Shown: positions 19,647 to 30,900, counted from the first letter of the stretch. The stretch: 64,000 nt of DNA from Shewanella sp. MTB7 (GCF_027571385.1 NZ_CP085636.1:4158001-4222000); one strand, 5' to 3'. The notes: generated by a model not told the origin, from the letters alone. Numbers and translations are program-made.

Positions 19647-20084
19647 ATGAGATTCAGTATCAGAGGAGACCAGCCCATCACCGTTTTTCAAATCACGGCT
19701 GTCTTTAGTATGATTTTCGCCCTGATAGGCTTTAGTTATAATGTTTGGCGCATGGAGATCACCGAATACAACAGCAATATGCGCTCAGCTAGTTTCGAGC
19801 TCCTACTACAACTTTCAGAGCTTGAAGGGATTATTTATGCCGCTCACTATGATCAAAATATCGTTGAAGGCAACCCTAGAAAAGGTTGGATAAAAGTCAA
19901 CTTGATTGCCGATTTAAGCATGATAGCCGAGCCTGAAGTATCTAAATCAGCTAATGCACTTAAAATGGAGTGGCAAGAGAACTGGCAAACACTCAACAGA
20001 TCCGAAACAAGTGCCATGAATATGGTGGGGGCGATTGATAACACACGTGATGAGGTGAGACACTTACTGTCTAAATTGAATTAG
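19647..20084 (+). CDS. Hypothetical single-pass membrane protein
   Basis: A 145-residue protein with one N-terminal membrane helix (about residues 13-35, VFQITAVFSMIFALIGFSYN) and a helical, charged C-terminal part that would lie in the periplasm. GGAG precedes the ATG. I recognise no domain. It stands alone between a repeat element and the convergent tdk gene. Confidence 0.7.
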   Translation: MRFSIRGDQPITVFQITAVFSMIFALIGFSYNVWRMEITEYNSNMRSASFELLLQLSELEGIIYAAHYDQNIVEGNPRKGWIKVNLIADLSMIAEPEVSKSANALKMEWQENWQTLNRSETSAMNMVGAIDNTRDEVRHLLSKLN

Positions 20085-20170
20085 TTTTGTTTGATTCTAA
20101 ATAGAAAAGCACCAAGATGTATTAATGCTCAGTGCTCCTCTAAATTCGAAACTAATGTTCACGCCTTAGG

Positions 20171-20749
20171 CTAGTCCCACAAGAATTCGCGGAAATGTTT
20201 ACGGCAAACTGACTCATAGCTCTCGTTACCACCAATCGCGACCTGCTCACCTTCACGCATAGGCTTACCTTCGCCATCGAGACGAACCACCATATTTGCT
20301 TTTCGGCCACAATGGCAGATGGTTTTAAGCTCGACAAGTTTATCCGACCAAGCTAAAAGGTATTGGCTACCGGTAAAGAGCTCACCCTGAAAATCGGTTT
20401 TAAGGCCATAACAGAGCACTGGGATATCTAAAATATCCACCACATAGGTTAACTGTTTAACCTGTTCCTTACTAAGAAACTGTGCTTCATCAATCAATAT
20501 GCAATGCATGCGCTGTTCTTTATGAACGTCACCAATCATGGTCGCTAGATTATCTGCACTACCAAATACTTGTGCATCGGTTTCGATACCAATTCTTGAT
20601 GCGACTTTACCCACTCCATATCTGTCATCGATGGATGCCGTCATCACTAAGGTATTCATACCGCGTTCGCGATAGTTATAAGAGGACTGCAATAAAGAGG
20701 TCGATTTACCCGCATTCATGGCTGAGTAGTAAAAATAAAGTTGCGCCAA
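20171..20749 (-). CDS. tdk: Thymidine kinase
   Basis: A 192-residue type II thymidine kinase that phosphorylates thymidine to dTMP in the salvage pathway. The P-loop lies in [15 protein letters not shown], the Walker-B-like segment in [10 protein letters not shown], and the structural zinc ligands in CHCGRKA and the later CRKHF. Length is normal for the family. It appears to be a single-gene unit on the minus strand. Confidence 0.95.
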   Translation of the reverse strand: MAQLYFYYSAMNAGKSTSLLQSSYNYRERGMNTLVMTASIDDRYGVGKVASRIGIETDAQVFGSADNLATMIGDVHKEQRMHCILIDEAQFLSKEQVKQLTYVVDILDIPVLCYGLKTDFQGELFTGSQYLLAWSDKLVELKTICHCGRKANMVVRLDGEGKPMREGEQVAIGGNESYESVCRKHFREFLWD

Positions 20750-20942
20750 ACCTGTATTCCTTAATTAAATAATGCCCACTAGTTTATCACTATACTCACC
20801 ATTCATCGAATCCAATTTATAAGGCTTACATCCTTGATTGCATAAACAGAATAACCTGACTATTTATGTGGTAATTCAGTTAACTTTAAGGAATCATTGA
20901 TAATTTAGTTATACAATAATAATTAAAGGTAGTTACATAAGC

Positions 20943-23084
20943 ATGCAAAAAACATTACTAGCCGCAGCGATAAGTGCAACATTACTGCTTGTCGGTTGTT
21001 CAGGTACTGATACATTAAACGAAAATACCACCAGTATGGTCCAAGTTCAGAACCCGCTATTTGTGTCTAGCACACTCCAATATCAAGCACCTGACTTTAA
21101 TCTTATTCGCGATGAGCATTTTAAACCGGCATTACTACAAGGGATCGTTGAGCATTATCAGCAAATTTTAACGATAGCCAATAACCCAACAGCCGCTACA
21201 TTTGATAATACAATCGTCGCGATGGAAAAGAGTGGTGAACTGCTCGATCGAACCTCAACAATCTTCTACAACTTAGCCAGTTCCAACAGCAATCCCACGC
21301 TAAGGGCACTTCAAGGTGAGATGGCACCTAAGATGGCGGCTCACTCAGATAATATCAATCTAAACCCAGCGCTGTTTAAACGAATAGAAACCATTTATAA
21401 CACCCGTGCTAAGCTTTCTCTATCACCTGAAGCAAACCGCTTAGTTGAGAAATACCATCAGCGCTTTATCATGGCGGGTGCAAAATTAAATGACAGCGAA
21501 AAAAAAGCAATACGCGCCCTCAACGAAGAGCAATCAACACTAACAAATGAGTTTGCTCAGCGCTTAATGAGACTAAGCAAAGAGATTGCCCTTATTGTAG
21601 AAGACAAGAGCAAACTGGCTGGCCTATCACAAAATGCGATACGTTCAGCGGCATCCGATGCCAAAGCCAATGGTCATGAAGGCAAGTACCAACTCAACAT
21701 CACCAATACCACTCGTCAGCCAGTACTCACCCAACTCGATAATCGCGAGTTGCGTCAACAAGTATGGGAAGCCTCTTCAAACAGAGGATTAAGCGGTGAG
21801 AATGAAACCGCATCTCTGGTGTCGCGTCTGGCACAACTCAGAGCCGAACGAGCCAAACTGCTTGGCTACAAAAGCTGGTCCGATTATCGCTTAACGCCAC
21901 AAATGGCCAAAACGCCACAAGCTGTCTATCAGATGTTTGGCTCTATGGTTCCAGCCGTTATAGCTAACACCCAGAAAGAAGCTGATGATATCCAAGCTAT
22001 GATCAACAAAACCGGTGGTAATTTTGAACTCGCGCCCTGGGATTGGGCTTATTATGCCGAGCTGGTTCGTAAAGATAAGTATGACTTAGATGAAGCCTCG
22101 ATTAAGCCCTATTTTGAATTTAATCGTGTACTCGAAGACGGGGTATTCTATACCCTTGAGAAGCTTTACGGCGTGACGTTAACACTCCGCCCAGATCTAC
22201 CTGTGTACCATGAAGATGTCAAAGCCTATGAGATGTTCGACAGTGATGGCACTAGCATGGCTATCTTCTACTCAGATCACTTCGCACGCGAAGGCAAACG
22301 CGGCGGTGCTTGGATGAGCTCCTTTGTCACTCAATCTACGCTATTAAACAATAAGCCAGTTGTAGTCAACGTGATGAACATCAAAAAGGCACCAGATGGC
22401 AAGCCTACCTTTGTTAGCTATGATGAAGTAACCACCATGTTCCATGAGATGGGTCATGGTACCCATGGCATGTTCTCTACCGTCACCTACCCTAGTCTCT
22501 CTGGAACCGCGGTCTCAAGGGATTTTGTTGAATTTCCATCGACATTTGAAGAAGATTGGGCTGCTCACCCTCAAGTACTTGAAAATTATGCTAAGCATTA
22601 TGAAACTGGTGAAGCAATACCAAAAGCACTGCTAGATAAGCTACTAAAATCACGCAGCTTTAACCAAGGCTTCGACACTCTGGAATATATGTCTGCCGCC
22701 CTACTCGACTTAGAGTGGCACTCTCTTAAAGCGGATATGCCACTGCAAGATGTTGCTACATTTGAGGCGGCTGCACTTAAGAAACACGGAGTGGACTTAC
22801 CGGCAGTGCCACCTCGTTATAGATCTACCTATTTTGCTCACGCATTCCCTGGTGGATACTCGTCAAGCTATTATGCCTACATGTGGAGTGAGATCTTAGC
22901 AGCCGATGCCTATGCTTACGTGCAGACCCAAGGTGGGCTAAATCGCGAAATAGGCATGAAATATCGTAAAGCGATCCGAGAGGTAGGTAACAGTGTTGAT
23001 CCTATGGATGCCTACAAGGCGTTCAGAGGTCAAGAGCCGACCACCGAAGCACTGCTTAAGCGCCGTGGTTTACAGACTAACTAA
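20943..23084 (+). CDS. M3-family zinc metallopeptidase, lipoprotein (Dcp-like)
   Basis: A 713-residue peptidase of the M3 (thimet/dipeptidyl carboxypeptidase) family. Residues 501-505 form the HEMGH zinc motif followed by GTHG, with the third ligand expected in the downstream SRDFVEFPSTFEE segment. The signal peptide ends in LLVGCSG, so the enzyme is lipid-anchored in the envelope, where it would degrade short peptides. This differs from cytosolic OpdA and resembles the exported Dcp-like proteins of marine gammaproteobacteria. Confidence 0.92.
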   Translation: MQKTLLAAAISATLLLVGCSGTDTLNENTTSMVQVQNPLFVSSTLQYQAPDFNLIRDEHFKPALLQGIVEHYQQILTIANNPTAATFDNTIVAMEKSGELLDRTSTIFYNLASSNSNPTLRALQGEMAPKMAAHSDNINLNPALFKRIETIYNTRAKLSLSPEANRLVEKYHQRFIMAGAKLNDSEKKAIRALNEEQSTLTNEFAQRLMRLSKEIALIVEDKSKLAGLSQNAIRSAASDAKANGHEGKYQLNITNTTRQPVLTQLDNRELRQQVWEASSNRGLSGENETASLVSRLAQLRAERAKLLGYKSWSDYRLTPQMAKTPQAVYQMFGSMVPAVIANTQKEADDIQAMINKTGGNFELAPWDWAYYAELVRKDKYDLDEASIKPYFEFNRVLEDGVFYTLEKLYGVTLTLRPDLPVYHEDVKAYEMFDSDGTSMAIFYSDHFAREGKRGGAWMSSFVTQSTLLNNKPVVVNVMNIKKAPDGKPTFVSYDEVTTMFHEMGHGTHGMFSTVTYPSLSGTAVSRDFVEFPSTFEEDWAAHPQVLENYAKHYETGEAIPKALLDKLLKSRSFNQGFDTLEYMSAALLDLEWHSLKADMPLQDVATFEAAALKKHGVDLPAVPPRYRSTYFAHAFPGGYSSSYYAYMWSEILAADAYAYVQTQGGLNREIGMKYRKAIREVGNSVDPMDAYKAFRGQEPTTEALLKRRGLQTN

Positions 23085-23094
23085 TCTATTACAT

Positions 23095-23300
23095 CAGACA
23101 CAAAATAAATATATCCATGACCTCCATGGTCTTAAGCGTTCCATACGCTTCAAAGACATTTCCCATATCCCTATGGGTCAGTGGAGGAAATGTCTTAAAG
23201 ATGTCGGGAACATCTAAGACCCATGGAAATAAGCATAAGTGTTCTGACCTCCAGGGATGGAGGAAATGCCAATAAATGTCAGGAACATTTGTGGCCGGAC
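23095..23300. repeat. Cluster of short inverted repeats downstream of the peptidase
   Basis: About 200 bp carry several nested inverted repeats, including AAGACATTTCC with GGAAATGTCTT, GATGT with ACATC, and two related TGACCTCC-TGGAGG units. No convincing ORF is present. It looks like a structured intergenic repeat, possibly transcribed from the peptidase gene. Confidence 0.5.
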
Positions 23301-23303
23301 ACA

Positions 23304-23335
23304 AAAAAGCCGCTCATCGAGCGGCTTTCTTTTTT
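23304..23335. terminator. Bidirectional terminator between the peptidase and NhaC genes
   Basis: A 10-bp perfect stem (AAAGCCGCTC with GAGCGGCTTT) around a 3-base loop, with an A-run on one side and a T-run on the other. It lies between convergent genes and can serve both. Confidence 0.9.
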
Positions 23336-23371
23336 ACGACTTAATCTGAAGTGATACTAATCTGTATTCGA

Positions 23372-24940
23372 TTATACCGCTCTGCGATTAACCTTAATCT
23401 TAAGCGCTATAACAGTGAGTACGAGCAACACGCTACAGGTAACAAAACCAGCAAGTACTGACTCAGTAAACCCAAGAACGGTATAACCCACAAGGCTTAT
23501 CACAGCCACAATCAAAGCATAAGGCAGCTGGGTCATTACATGGTCCATATGATGACAGTTAGCACCAGTTGACGACAGGATAGTGGTGTCTGAGATAGGT
23601 GAACAATGGTCGCCAAATACCGCTCCAGCAAGTACAGATGCGAGCATAGGCAGCATCATGCTAGAGTGAGTGCCCATGGCCATATCGGCAGCAATAGGTA
23701 ACATAATACCAAAGGTTCCCCAGCTTGTGCCTGTCGAGAAAGCCGTAAAACCAGCAAGCACAAACAGGACAGCAGGAAGCAGCGCAAACGGAATGTTGCC
23801 AGTTGCCAGGCTCGCCATATACTTACCTGTTTCCATATGACCAATCACACCCGCAATCGTCCAAGCGAATAGCAGAATATAGATGGCGGGTAACATAGAG
23901 CGCGCACCAGTGATGATGCCTTTGATGATGTATGACTTCTCTAATCCTTGGCTAATGACCAGAATTATGGTTGATACCAGACCAATCGCAGCACCAAAAA
24001 AGAGAGAGGAAGCCACATCGGTATTTTCAAAAGCACCGATAAGTGAAAACTCAGCACCTTTAGCAGCTAAGGCATCACTGCCACTAGACACCATAAAGTA
24101 GAAGGTCGCGGCAACTAGTACAGATATAGGCAGAAACAAGCCTAAAATCTTGCCATTATCCGCTTCCGGTAGATCTGAGTTCGCGCCAGGTGGTAGACCT
24201 TTAGACTCATCATACAGATGGCCTTTTTGTGCATTAAGTTCTTGTTGACGCATAGGGCCAATATCGAGACCCATAAAGGCAACACAAAACAGTAATAACA
24301 GAGCGAAGATAGCGTAGAAGTTCATCGGGATCATCTGAATAAACACACTCAGATGACCTGAATCGGTAAAACCATGGGCCGTTAAAATACCGCCAATCAA
24401 AGCGATAATATAAGCGCCCCAACTTGAAACGGGAGAGATCACACAGATAGGCGCCGCTGTTGAATCGAGCAGATAAGCCAATTTACAGCGAGAGATATAG
24501 TATCTGTCAGTCAGTGGTCTGGCGACACTACCAACGACCAAACTATTGAAGTAGTCATCAATAAAAACAACACAACCCAAGAACATGGTCAGCAACTTAG
24601 CATCACGCTTATTGCGGATCTTAGTTCTGGCCCAATCGGCAAACGCCTTGGCTGCGCCACTCACTGTAATAAGTGCTGTGATCATCCCCAGTAATACTAG
24701 AAAGCCTAATAGATACAGATTCCAGCTATTGAGACTTCCATCATCCCAAAAAAGACCTGTCACTTGTTTGGCTAGGTATTGTCCGGTATCGACGGCAGAA
24801 AAATCGGTGATCAGTACCGCCCCTAATATTATTCCAACACCTAAAGAGAGCAAAACGCGACGAGTCACAATTGCCAGCAAGATTGCAACCACAGGGGGCA
24901 GCAATGAAAGAGCCGAATCGGCGTAACTTAAAGTTGTCAT
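23372..24940 (-). CDS. Na+/H+ antiporter, NhaC family
   Basis: A 522-residue integral membrane protein with about 12 helices. The glycine- and serine-rich segments FSTGTSWGTFGIMLPIAADMA and GAVFGDHCSPISDTTILSS are diagnostic of the NhaC antiporter family. It would exchange sodium for protons at the inner membrane, useful in sea water. Alternative substrates such as amino acids or malate-lactate exchange occur in relatives, so the exact role is not fixed. Single gene. Confidence 0.88.
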   Translation of the reverse strand: MTTLSYADSALSLLPPVVAILLAIVTRRVLLSLGVGIILGAVLITDFSAVDTGQYLAKQVTGLFWDDGSLNSWNLYLLGFLVLLGMITALITVSGAAKAFADWARTKIRNKRDAKLLTMFLGCVVFIDDYFNSLVVGSVARPLTDRYYISRCKLAYLLDSTAAPICVISPVSSWGAYIIALIGGILTAHGFTDSGHLSVFIQMIPMNFYAIFALLLLFCVAFMGLDIGPMRQQELNAQKGHLYDESKGLPPGANSDLPEADNGKILGLFLPISVLVAATFYFMVSSGSDALAAKGAEFSLIGAFENTDVASSLFFGAAIGLVSTIILVISQGLEKSYIIKGIITGARSMLPAIYILLFAWTIAGVIGHMETGKYMASLATGNIPFALLPAVLFVLAGFTAFSTGTSWGTFGIMLPIAADMAMGTHSSMMLPMLASVLAGAVFGDHCSPISDTTILSSTGANCHHMDHVMTQLPYALIVAVISLVGYTVLGFTESVLAGFVTCSVLLVLTVIALKIKVNRRAV

Positions 24941-25432
24941 TTATATATTTTCTTCGTTTAAGTACGAATGGAGGCCGACTGAACTGGTGGGATATTAACA
25001 ATATATTCAAATAAATACTTGAATATATAGAGATCGGATACACCTGTCCTATCAGTAGCGCTCCATAGTAATACCATATGTTAAAAGGTATAAAATCTTC
25101 TTATCTTTAAGATAAGAAATACTATGACAGTGCTGCACCTATTCGATGGCAGCCCCAGCAGTAAGCCGTGATGTGCATTACTACTTCGGCATCAAATCCT
25201 TTCATGATAGATAAGCGGAATCACCCTGACTATCACTACTGATATTTAATGCACCTCTACTTCTCAGGACGTAATTTGAAGTGCCTTCAAATTACGTGAA
25301 GGTTATAAAAACATAAGCGGCTTTGGAGATTCTACCCCAAAGCCGCTTATTGTGACCAATATCACACTAATTTAATGAAAATTAAAACTAACGCTACCTT
25401 AATTTTACACCAAACAAACAATTGACGATGAT
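24941..25432. other. Intergenic region between NhaC and etfA genes, with hairpins
   Basis: I see no supported gene in these 490 bp. Three palindromes stand out: a 21-bp one at 25098-25118 (TTCTTATCTTTAAGATAAGA plus A), a 13-bp perfect stem at 25269-25297 (ACGTAATTTGAAG), and the terminator hairpin at 25313-25350. Confidence 0.6.
25305..25350 (-). terminator. Terminator downstream of etfBA
   Basis: A 14-bp perfect stem (ATAAGCGGCTTTGG with its complement) and a 10-base loop, followed on the minus strand by GTTTTTAT. It lies about 80 bp after the etfA stop and would end the etfBA transcript. Confidence 0.75.
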
Positions 25433-26356
25433 TTAAACTAACTCAATTAGCTGAGGCACAGCCTCAAACAGATCAGCTTCCAAACCATAATCGGCGATCT
25501 GGAAAATTGGTGCTTCAGGATCTTTGTTAATCGCTACGATGACCTTTGAATCTTTCATTCCAGCCAAATGCTGAATAGCCCCAGAGATACCCACGGCGAT
25601 ATAGAGATCTGGCGCAACTATCTTACCGGTTTGACCAACCTGCAGATCATTGGGCACAAATCCGGCATCCACAGCGGCACGAGATGCACCTAAAGCACCA
25701 CCTAGCTTATCAGCAAGCTGTTCGAGAATAGCGAAGTTCTCACCACTGCCGAGCCCACGACCACCCGAAACCACAATAGAAGCGGCGCCAAGTTCAGGAC
25801 GCTCTGATTTAGTCAGACTTTGAGAGATAAACTGTGACAATGAATCTGCGACTTTCTCAATAGAAATCACAGTGGCAGCGCCATCGTTACCGACCGCATC
25901 AAATGCACTGGTACGAACCGTCATCACTTTCTTATCATCTAAACTCTGCACTGTAGCCAAAGCATTGCCCGCGTAGATTGGACGAACAAAGGTATCTGCG
26001 CTCACGACTTCAATCACTTCAGACAGCTGTGCAACATCTAATAGTGCCGATACTCTCGGTAATGTGTCTTTTCCTTGGCTAGAAGCCGCGGCAAGAATGT
26101 GCTCATAACCAGAAGCGATATCGATAATAAGTTCAGACAAGTTATCTGCTAAATGGTTAACATAGGCGGCATTATCTGCCACCAACACCTGCCTAACACC
26201 TGAAAGTTTCTGTGCGGCCTCAACCACAACACTGCAATCATGACCCGCGACTAAGATATCGACGTCACCACCAATCGCCTGAGCACAGGCAACCACTTTA
26301 GCTGTGTCCAGTTTTAAACTGGTATTATCATGTTCTGCTAATACTAAAATTGCCAT
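25433..26356 (-). CDS. etfA: Electron transfer flavoprotein, alpha subunit
   Basis: A 307-residue ETF alpha subunit that binds FAD with the beta subunit and carries electrons from acyl-CoA dehydrogenases to ETF-ubiquinone oxidoreductase. The FAD domain has [34 protein letters not shown] and the C-terminal [17 protein letters not shown]. The start overlaps the etfB stop in TAATG. It is a direct functional partner of LiuA encoded at the start of the window. Confidence 0.96.
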   Translation of the reverse strand: MAILVLAEHDNTSLKLDTAKVVACAQAIGGDVDILVAGHDCSVVVEAAQKLSGVRQVLVADNAAYVNHLADNLSELIIDIASGYEHILAAASSQGKDTLPRVSALLDVAQLSEVIEVVSADTFVRPIYAGNALATVQSLDDKKVMTVRTSAFDAVGNDGAATVISIEKVADSLSQFISQSLTKSERPELGAASIVVSGGRGLGSGENFAILEQLADKLGGALGASRAAVDAGFVPNDLQVGQTGKIVAPDLYIAVGISGAIQHLAGMKDSKVIVAINKDPEAPIFQIADYGLEADLFEAVPQLIELV

Positions 26357-27105
26357 TAGATCACCTTCGCTTCATTTTTCAACTTTTCAACCAGCTCTGC
26401 CACCGAAGCAACCATCACACCAGCCTGACGCTCAGACGGAGGTGATACTTTCACAATGTTTTGATGAGATTTCAAGCTAACGCCTAAATCTTCAATTGTC
26501 ATCGTCTCAAGCGGCTTGCGTTTGGCCTTCATAATATTCGGAAGTTTGGCATAACGCGGCTCGTTCAAACGCAAATCAACGCTCACCACGGCTGGAAGAG
26601 GCATAGTGACAATCTGTGAGCCGCCATCTATCTCACGGGTAACCGATAAAGTATCCCCTTCAACGGTAACGACAGACGCAAATGTTGCCTGGGGCATCTT
26701 AGCCAGCGCCGCAAGCATCTGACCAGTTTGATTGTTATCACCGTCAATAGATTGCTTACCGAGTAAAATAAGTTGAGCCTGCTCTTTTTTCTGCACGCTA
26801 TGAAGTAACTTAGCAATAGAGAGAGGAACGAGCTCTTCATCAGTTTCAATATGGATGCCTCGATCGGCACCAAGTGCCATCGCAGTTCGTAGCTGCTCTT
26901 GCGACGCTTTAGGCCCGACTGTAACCACAACCACTTCAGTCGCGATCCCAGCTTCTTTTAAACGAACCGCTTCTTCTACTGCGATCTCACAAAAAGGGTT
27001 AATCGCCATCTTCAAGTTTGCGGTATCAACACCAGTATTATCAGCGTTTACTCTGACTTTTACATTAGCATCGACGACGCGCTTAACAGGCACCAATACT
27101 TTCAT
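26356..27105 (-). CDS. etfB: Electron transfer flavoprotein, beta subunit
   Basis: A 249-residue ETF beta subunit. It begins MKVLVPVKRVVDANVKVRV and has the signature VRLKEAG and the AMP-binding loop region KQSIDGDNNQTGQ. It is the promoter-proximal gene of etfBA. The upstream gap shared with the H-NS-like gene carries a LiuR-like palindrome and a PsrA-type box, so control by both branched-chain and fatty-acid catabolic regulators is expected. Confidence 0.96.
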   Translation of the reverse strand: MKVLVPVKRVVDANVKVRVNADNTGVDTANLKMAINPFCEIAVEEAVRLKEAGIATEVVVVTVGPKASQEQLRTAMALGADRGIHIETDEELVPLSIAKLLHSVQKKEQAQLILLGKQSIDGDNNQTGQMLAALAKMPQATFASVVTVEGDTLSVTREIDGGSQIVTMPLPAVVSVDLRLNEPRYAKLPNIMKAKRKPLETMTIEDLGVSLKSHQNIVKVSPPSERQAGVMVASVAELVEKLKNEAKVI

Positions 27106-27186
27106 AGGGCTTCCTTCTTACGTCATTTTTTTGCGAAGTTGTTATAGGTTATCACCTATAACTAAGTAGGTTTACTTTACGTGCTG

Positions 27187-27202
27187 TTAACGTTAACGTC
27201 AA
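27187..27202. promoter_or_regulatory. Second candidate LiuR operator, upstream of etfBA
   Basis: TTAACGTTAACGTCAA matches the perfect palindrome before liuR at 14 of 16 positions and keeps its GTTAAC centre. It lies about 80 bp before the etfB start codon. Confidence 0.65.
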
Positions 27203-27210
27203 CATAGTTT

Positions 27211-27224
27211 CAAACGACCGTTTG
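27211..27224. promoter_or_regulatory. Candidate PsrA operator upstream of etfBA
   Basis: CAAACGACCGTTTG is a CAAAC-N4-GTTTG palindrome, the known form of the PsrA box of gammaproteobacteria. PsrA controls fatty-acid degradation genes and etf in this group. It lies 8 bp from the LiuR-like site. Confidence 0.7.
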
Positions 27225-27417
27225 TATTTTTTAAGATACGAGCATTATTAGTTACATTTTTGTTCATCTTAATAATAAAAAATACATATTTATGGCATAT
27301 ATCTGTATATTGACTGATTAAAATCAAATATTATTTGATCCTTGTTGTATAAATTCCTATTATTAGCTATCAAATAAATATTTTTATCTCACTTCTATTA
27401 ATTGGACCGATATTATT

Positions 27418-27813
27418 ATGAATGATTTTCTTGAAATACTAACTCATGGCCGTCGTTTTAAAGCAGCTGTCAAAGAACTATCTGTTGAAGACTTAAATGA
27501 ATTAGCCGCTAAACTTGAAAAAATTATCACGGAAAGAGCATCTCAAGCTGAAGCTGAGAATGCAGCAATGGCAGAGCGTAATGCTCAAATTGATGAGATC
27601 CGTAAACAAATGGAAGCTGTTGGCTTATCAATTGATGATTTAGGTTCTACTGCTGTTAAAGCTGCACCTAAGAAACGCGCACCACGTCCAGCTAAATATA
27701 CCATTGTTGATGTTAATGGCGAGACTGTTACTTGGACTGGTCAAGGCCGTATGCCAACTGTATTTAAGAATGAGCTTGATAAAGGTCGTGACATGGATGC
27801 TTTCCTAATCTAA
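27418..27813 (+). CDS. hns: H-NS-like nucleoid protein
   Basis: A 131-residue H-NS family protein. An N-terminal coiled-coil oligomerisation domain covers about residues 1-65, a basic linker (PKKRAPRPAKY) follows, and the C-terminal DNA-binding domain contains TWTGQGRMPTVF, the family's minor-groove hook motif. It would bind AT-rich DNA and silence acquired genes, which is relevant to the AT-rich island at 35-57 kb. The long AT-rich upstream gap and a strong terminator suggest a single-gene unit. Confidence 0.93.
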   Translation: MNDFLEILTHGRRFKAAVKELSVEDLNELAAKLEKIITERASQAEAENAAMAERNAQIDEIRKQMEAVGLSIDDLGSTAVKAAPKKRAPRPAKYTIVDVNGETVTWTGQGRMPTVFKNELDKGRDMDAFLI

Positions 27814-27835
27814 GCCTTTATGATCAAAAATTAAT

Positions 27836-27861
27836 AAAAACCGGCTAAGGCCGGTTTTTTT
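27836..27861 (+). terminator. Terminator after the H-NS-like gene
   Basis: Stem AAAACCGGC paired with GCCGGTTTT around a 4-base loop, continuing into a run of T residues. Confidence 0.85.
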
Positions 27862-27972
27862 GTAGCTAGACGTTATAAAAATCCAACATAAATGAAAAAT
27901 TTATTATTTGATGTTCACATAAAAACTAAGATAATCTCTATCAATGTCTTAATCAAATATTTTACCCTCAAA

Positions 27973-30900
27973 ATGCATAACAATATAAAATCAATAACAA
28001 TAATTGCTGCATTCACTTTAGCTTACACTAGCGATACAATAGCAAACGACCAACTAACTGATAATACACCAAAAATAACAGCTTTAACCCATGCAACCTT
28101 GATGGTAGAGCCGGGGGTTCGCCTTGAAGATTCGACACTTTTAATCAAGAAAAATAAGATTGTTGGGATTGTCAAAAATAACAATATTCCTAAACACGCC
28201 TATGTTATCAATTTAAATGGTTACACTATCTATCCAGGTTTCATCGACCCATTTACAAACTACGCGATCGATTTTGAATACCCTAAAACAGAAGTTAAAC
28301 CTCCAGTTTATGAAATAAAACGAATAGGCGGTAATGCTAAAAACGGAGCGATTCATGCCGAAAAAGAGTGGTTTAACTTTGTATACCCCAATAAAGATAG
28401 AGCACTTGACTGGATCCAGAACGGTTTTACCAGCGTACAATCAAGCAATTTAGATGGCATATTTCGTGGACGTGGAGTGACATTATCTCTGGCGGATAAA
28501 CACGCAAATCAAATTATATATCCTGCTAAATCGAATCATTTTATGGCATTTAACAAGGGCAGTTCACCACAGGATTATCCAGGCTCTCTGATGGGGAGTA
28601 TGGCCCTTATTCGTCAAACCTTATCCGATGCAAATTGGTATAATGAAAATAAAACTAAATCTTTTTCTAAACATCAAAACCTCATTGTCGAGTTTAATAC
28701 TGCTTTAGCAGGATTGGGTTACATCAAAAATGAAACTATTATTTTTGATTCTCGTAACTTAAACAACCAACTCAGAGCTGCACACATGTTAAATGAGCAT
28801 AACCTTACAGCTCATTTGCTTGGAAATGGTAAAGAGTATATCCGTATAAATGAATTAAAAGCGTTTCCATTTAGCTTAATTTTGCCACTAAACTTTCCCG
28901 AATCACCCAAAGTTAGCGACAATGACAACGAAAGAGAGATAAGTTTAGCTAGCATGCGTCACTGGGAACGAGCTCCAAGTAACCTTAAAACCGTCTCGGA
29001 TGCAGAGATCCCCTTCGCCATAACTCAATATGGAATTAACGCCGAGTTGTTTTGGCCAAGACTTAAGCAAGCTATCCACTCTGGGCTGAGTGAAACAGCT
29101 GCATTAGCGGCCCTCACCACAGATGCCGCAGAAATGGCAGGTATTAGTGAAATAAGTGGCCGCTTAAAAGCTGGCTTTATGGCCGATCTTGTTATTACTA
29201 AAGGCAACATATTTCAAGATGGTGAGATCCACAGCGTGTGGCTGCAAGGAGATGAAAAGCAACTCATTGACCGTAATACCTACTTATTGGATCACATCTT
29301 TCAACTGCAAGTCGGTGATCTGACACTGGATCTTGAACTTGATAGAACAGATAAAGATAAATTAACCGGTTTTCTCTCGAGTGGTGAGCAGCAAATTACT
29401 CTGCATAATCTTAACTATCATGATCACAGATTAACCTTCAATGCCAAACTGGATTCGGCAGGGTTTGAAGGGATAAATCGTTTTACCTTATGGTTTGATG
29501 AGCAAGGTATACATGGCCGTATGCTGGATAAACACAATGTTGTCACCTCAGTAGCAGGCCTTATCACAGAGCAAGTTATCCCCAAACCAGTCCTAGAGCC
29601 TAAACAGGCAAGAGGATATGTCTCAACATTAACCCAACCTAATGTGGCCTACGGAAGGGAAACTGCGCTCAAACCTGAAAAGTTACATATCAGCAATGCC
29701 ACTATCTGGACCTCGGACAAGCAGGGAATAATTGAACACAGTGATCTGCTCATCTCTCAAGGACAAATTGAGCGTATAGGTCAACAACTATCCACCCCTT
29801 CCGGCTACCAATTTATTGATGCGACCGGCAAACATGTCACTGCTGGCATCATTGATGAGCACTCCCATATTGCCATCAATGGCGGTACTAACGAAGGCAC
29901 TGATGCCATCACTTCAGAAGTACGAATTGGTGACGTCATCAACCCAGACGATATCGCAATTTACCGTGCCCTTGCTGGCGGTGTCACTACAGCCCAACTC
30001 CTACACGGCAGTGCCAACCCCATAGGCGGGCAGGCACAAATCATTCAGATGAAATGGGGGGAGAATGCGACAAAACTAAAATACACTCAAGCTCCAGCTA
30101 GTATCAAATTTGCGTTAGGTGAGAACGTCAAACAGAGCAATTGGGGCGACAATTTTACCCAACGTTTCCCTCAAAGTAGAATGGGGGTAAAATCCCTCTT
30201 CACCGAGGCCTTTAATGAAGCCCGAGCTTATCAGGATGCACTCGATAATTATCAAAAGCTCAGAGGAAGTGAAAAACGCCGCCGAGTAGCACCACAACCA
30301 AATTACCGTTTAGACGCCATTGTCGAAGTCCTAGAGCAAGAGCGCGAAGTGCATATTCACTCTTATGTGCAATCAGAGATTTTAATGTTCCTACGACTAG
30401 CCGAAGCATACAAGTTTAAAGTTGGCACCTTCACCCACATCCTCGAAGGTTATAAAGTCGCTGATGAGATAGCTGCTCACGGAGCGTCGGCATCAACGTT
30501 TTCAGATTGGTGGGCCTATAAGTTTGAGGTCTATGATGCTATTCCACAAAATACCTGCCTGATGCAAAATAGCGGCATATTAACCAGCATCAATTCCGAT
30601 GACTATGAGATGCAAAGACGTCTGAATCAAGAAGCGGCAAAATCTATCATGTATTGTGACATGTCACCTGAAAACGCTTGGAACATGATCACCATCAACC
30701 CGGCAATTCAATTGGGTATAGATCAAGCGTTAGGATCTATCACGAAAGGAAAACAAGCCGATATCGTACTCTGGGATCACTCACCCTTGTCTGTTTATGC
30801 CAAAGTAGAATCCACTTGGATTGAAGGCAAACGATATTTTGATCGCAGCGTCGACAAACAGATGCAACGACAAGTCAGTGAAGAAAGAGCGGCATTGATT

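Noticed and set aside
23089..23304. 71-codon ORF in the hairpin cluster after the peptidase gene
   Set aside because: It runs through nested inverted repeats, has no ribosome site and resembles no protein.
25140..25210. Short reading frame resembling a gene fragment (ATGGCAGCCCCAGCAGTAAG...)
   Set aside because: Too short, with no ribosome site or recognisable protein; likely chance in an intergenic region.
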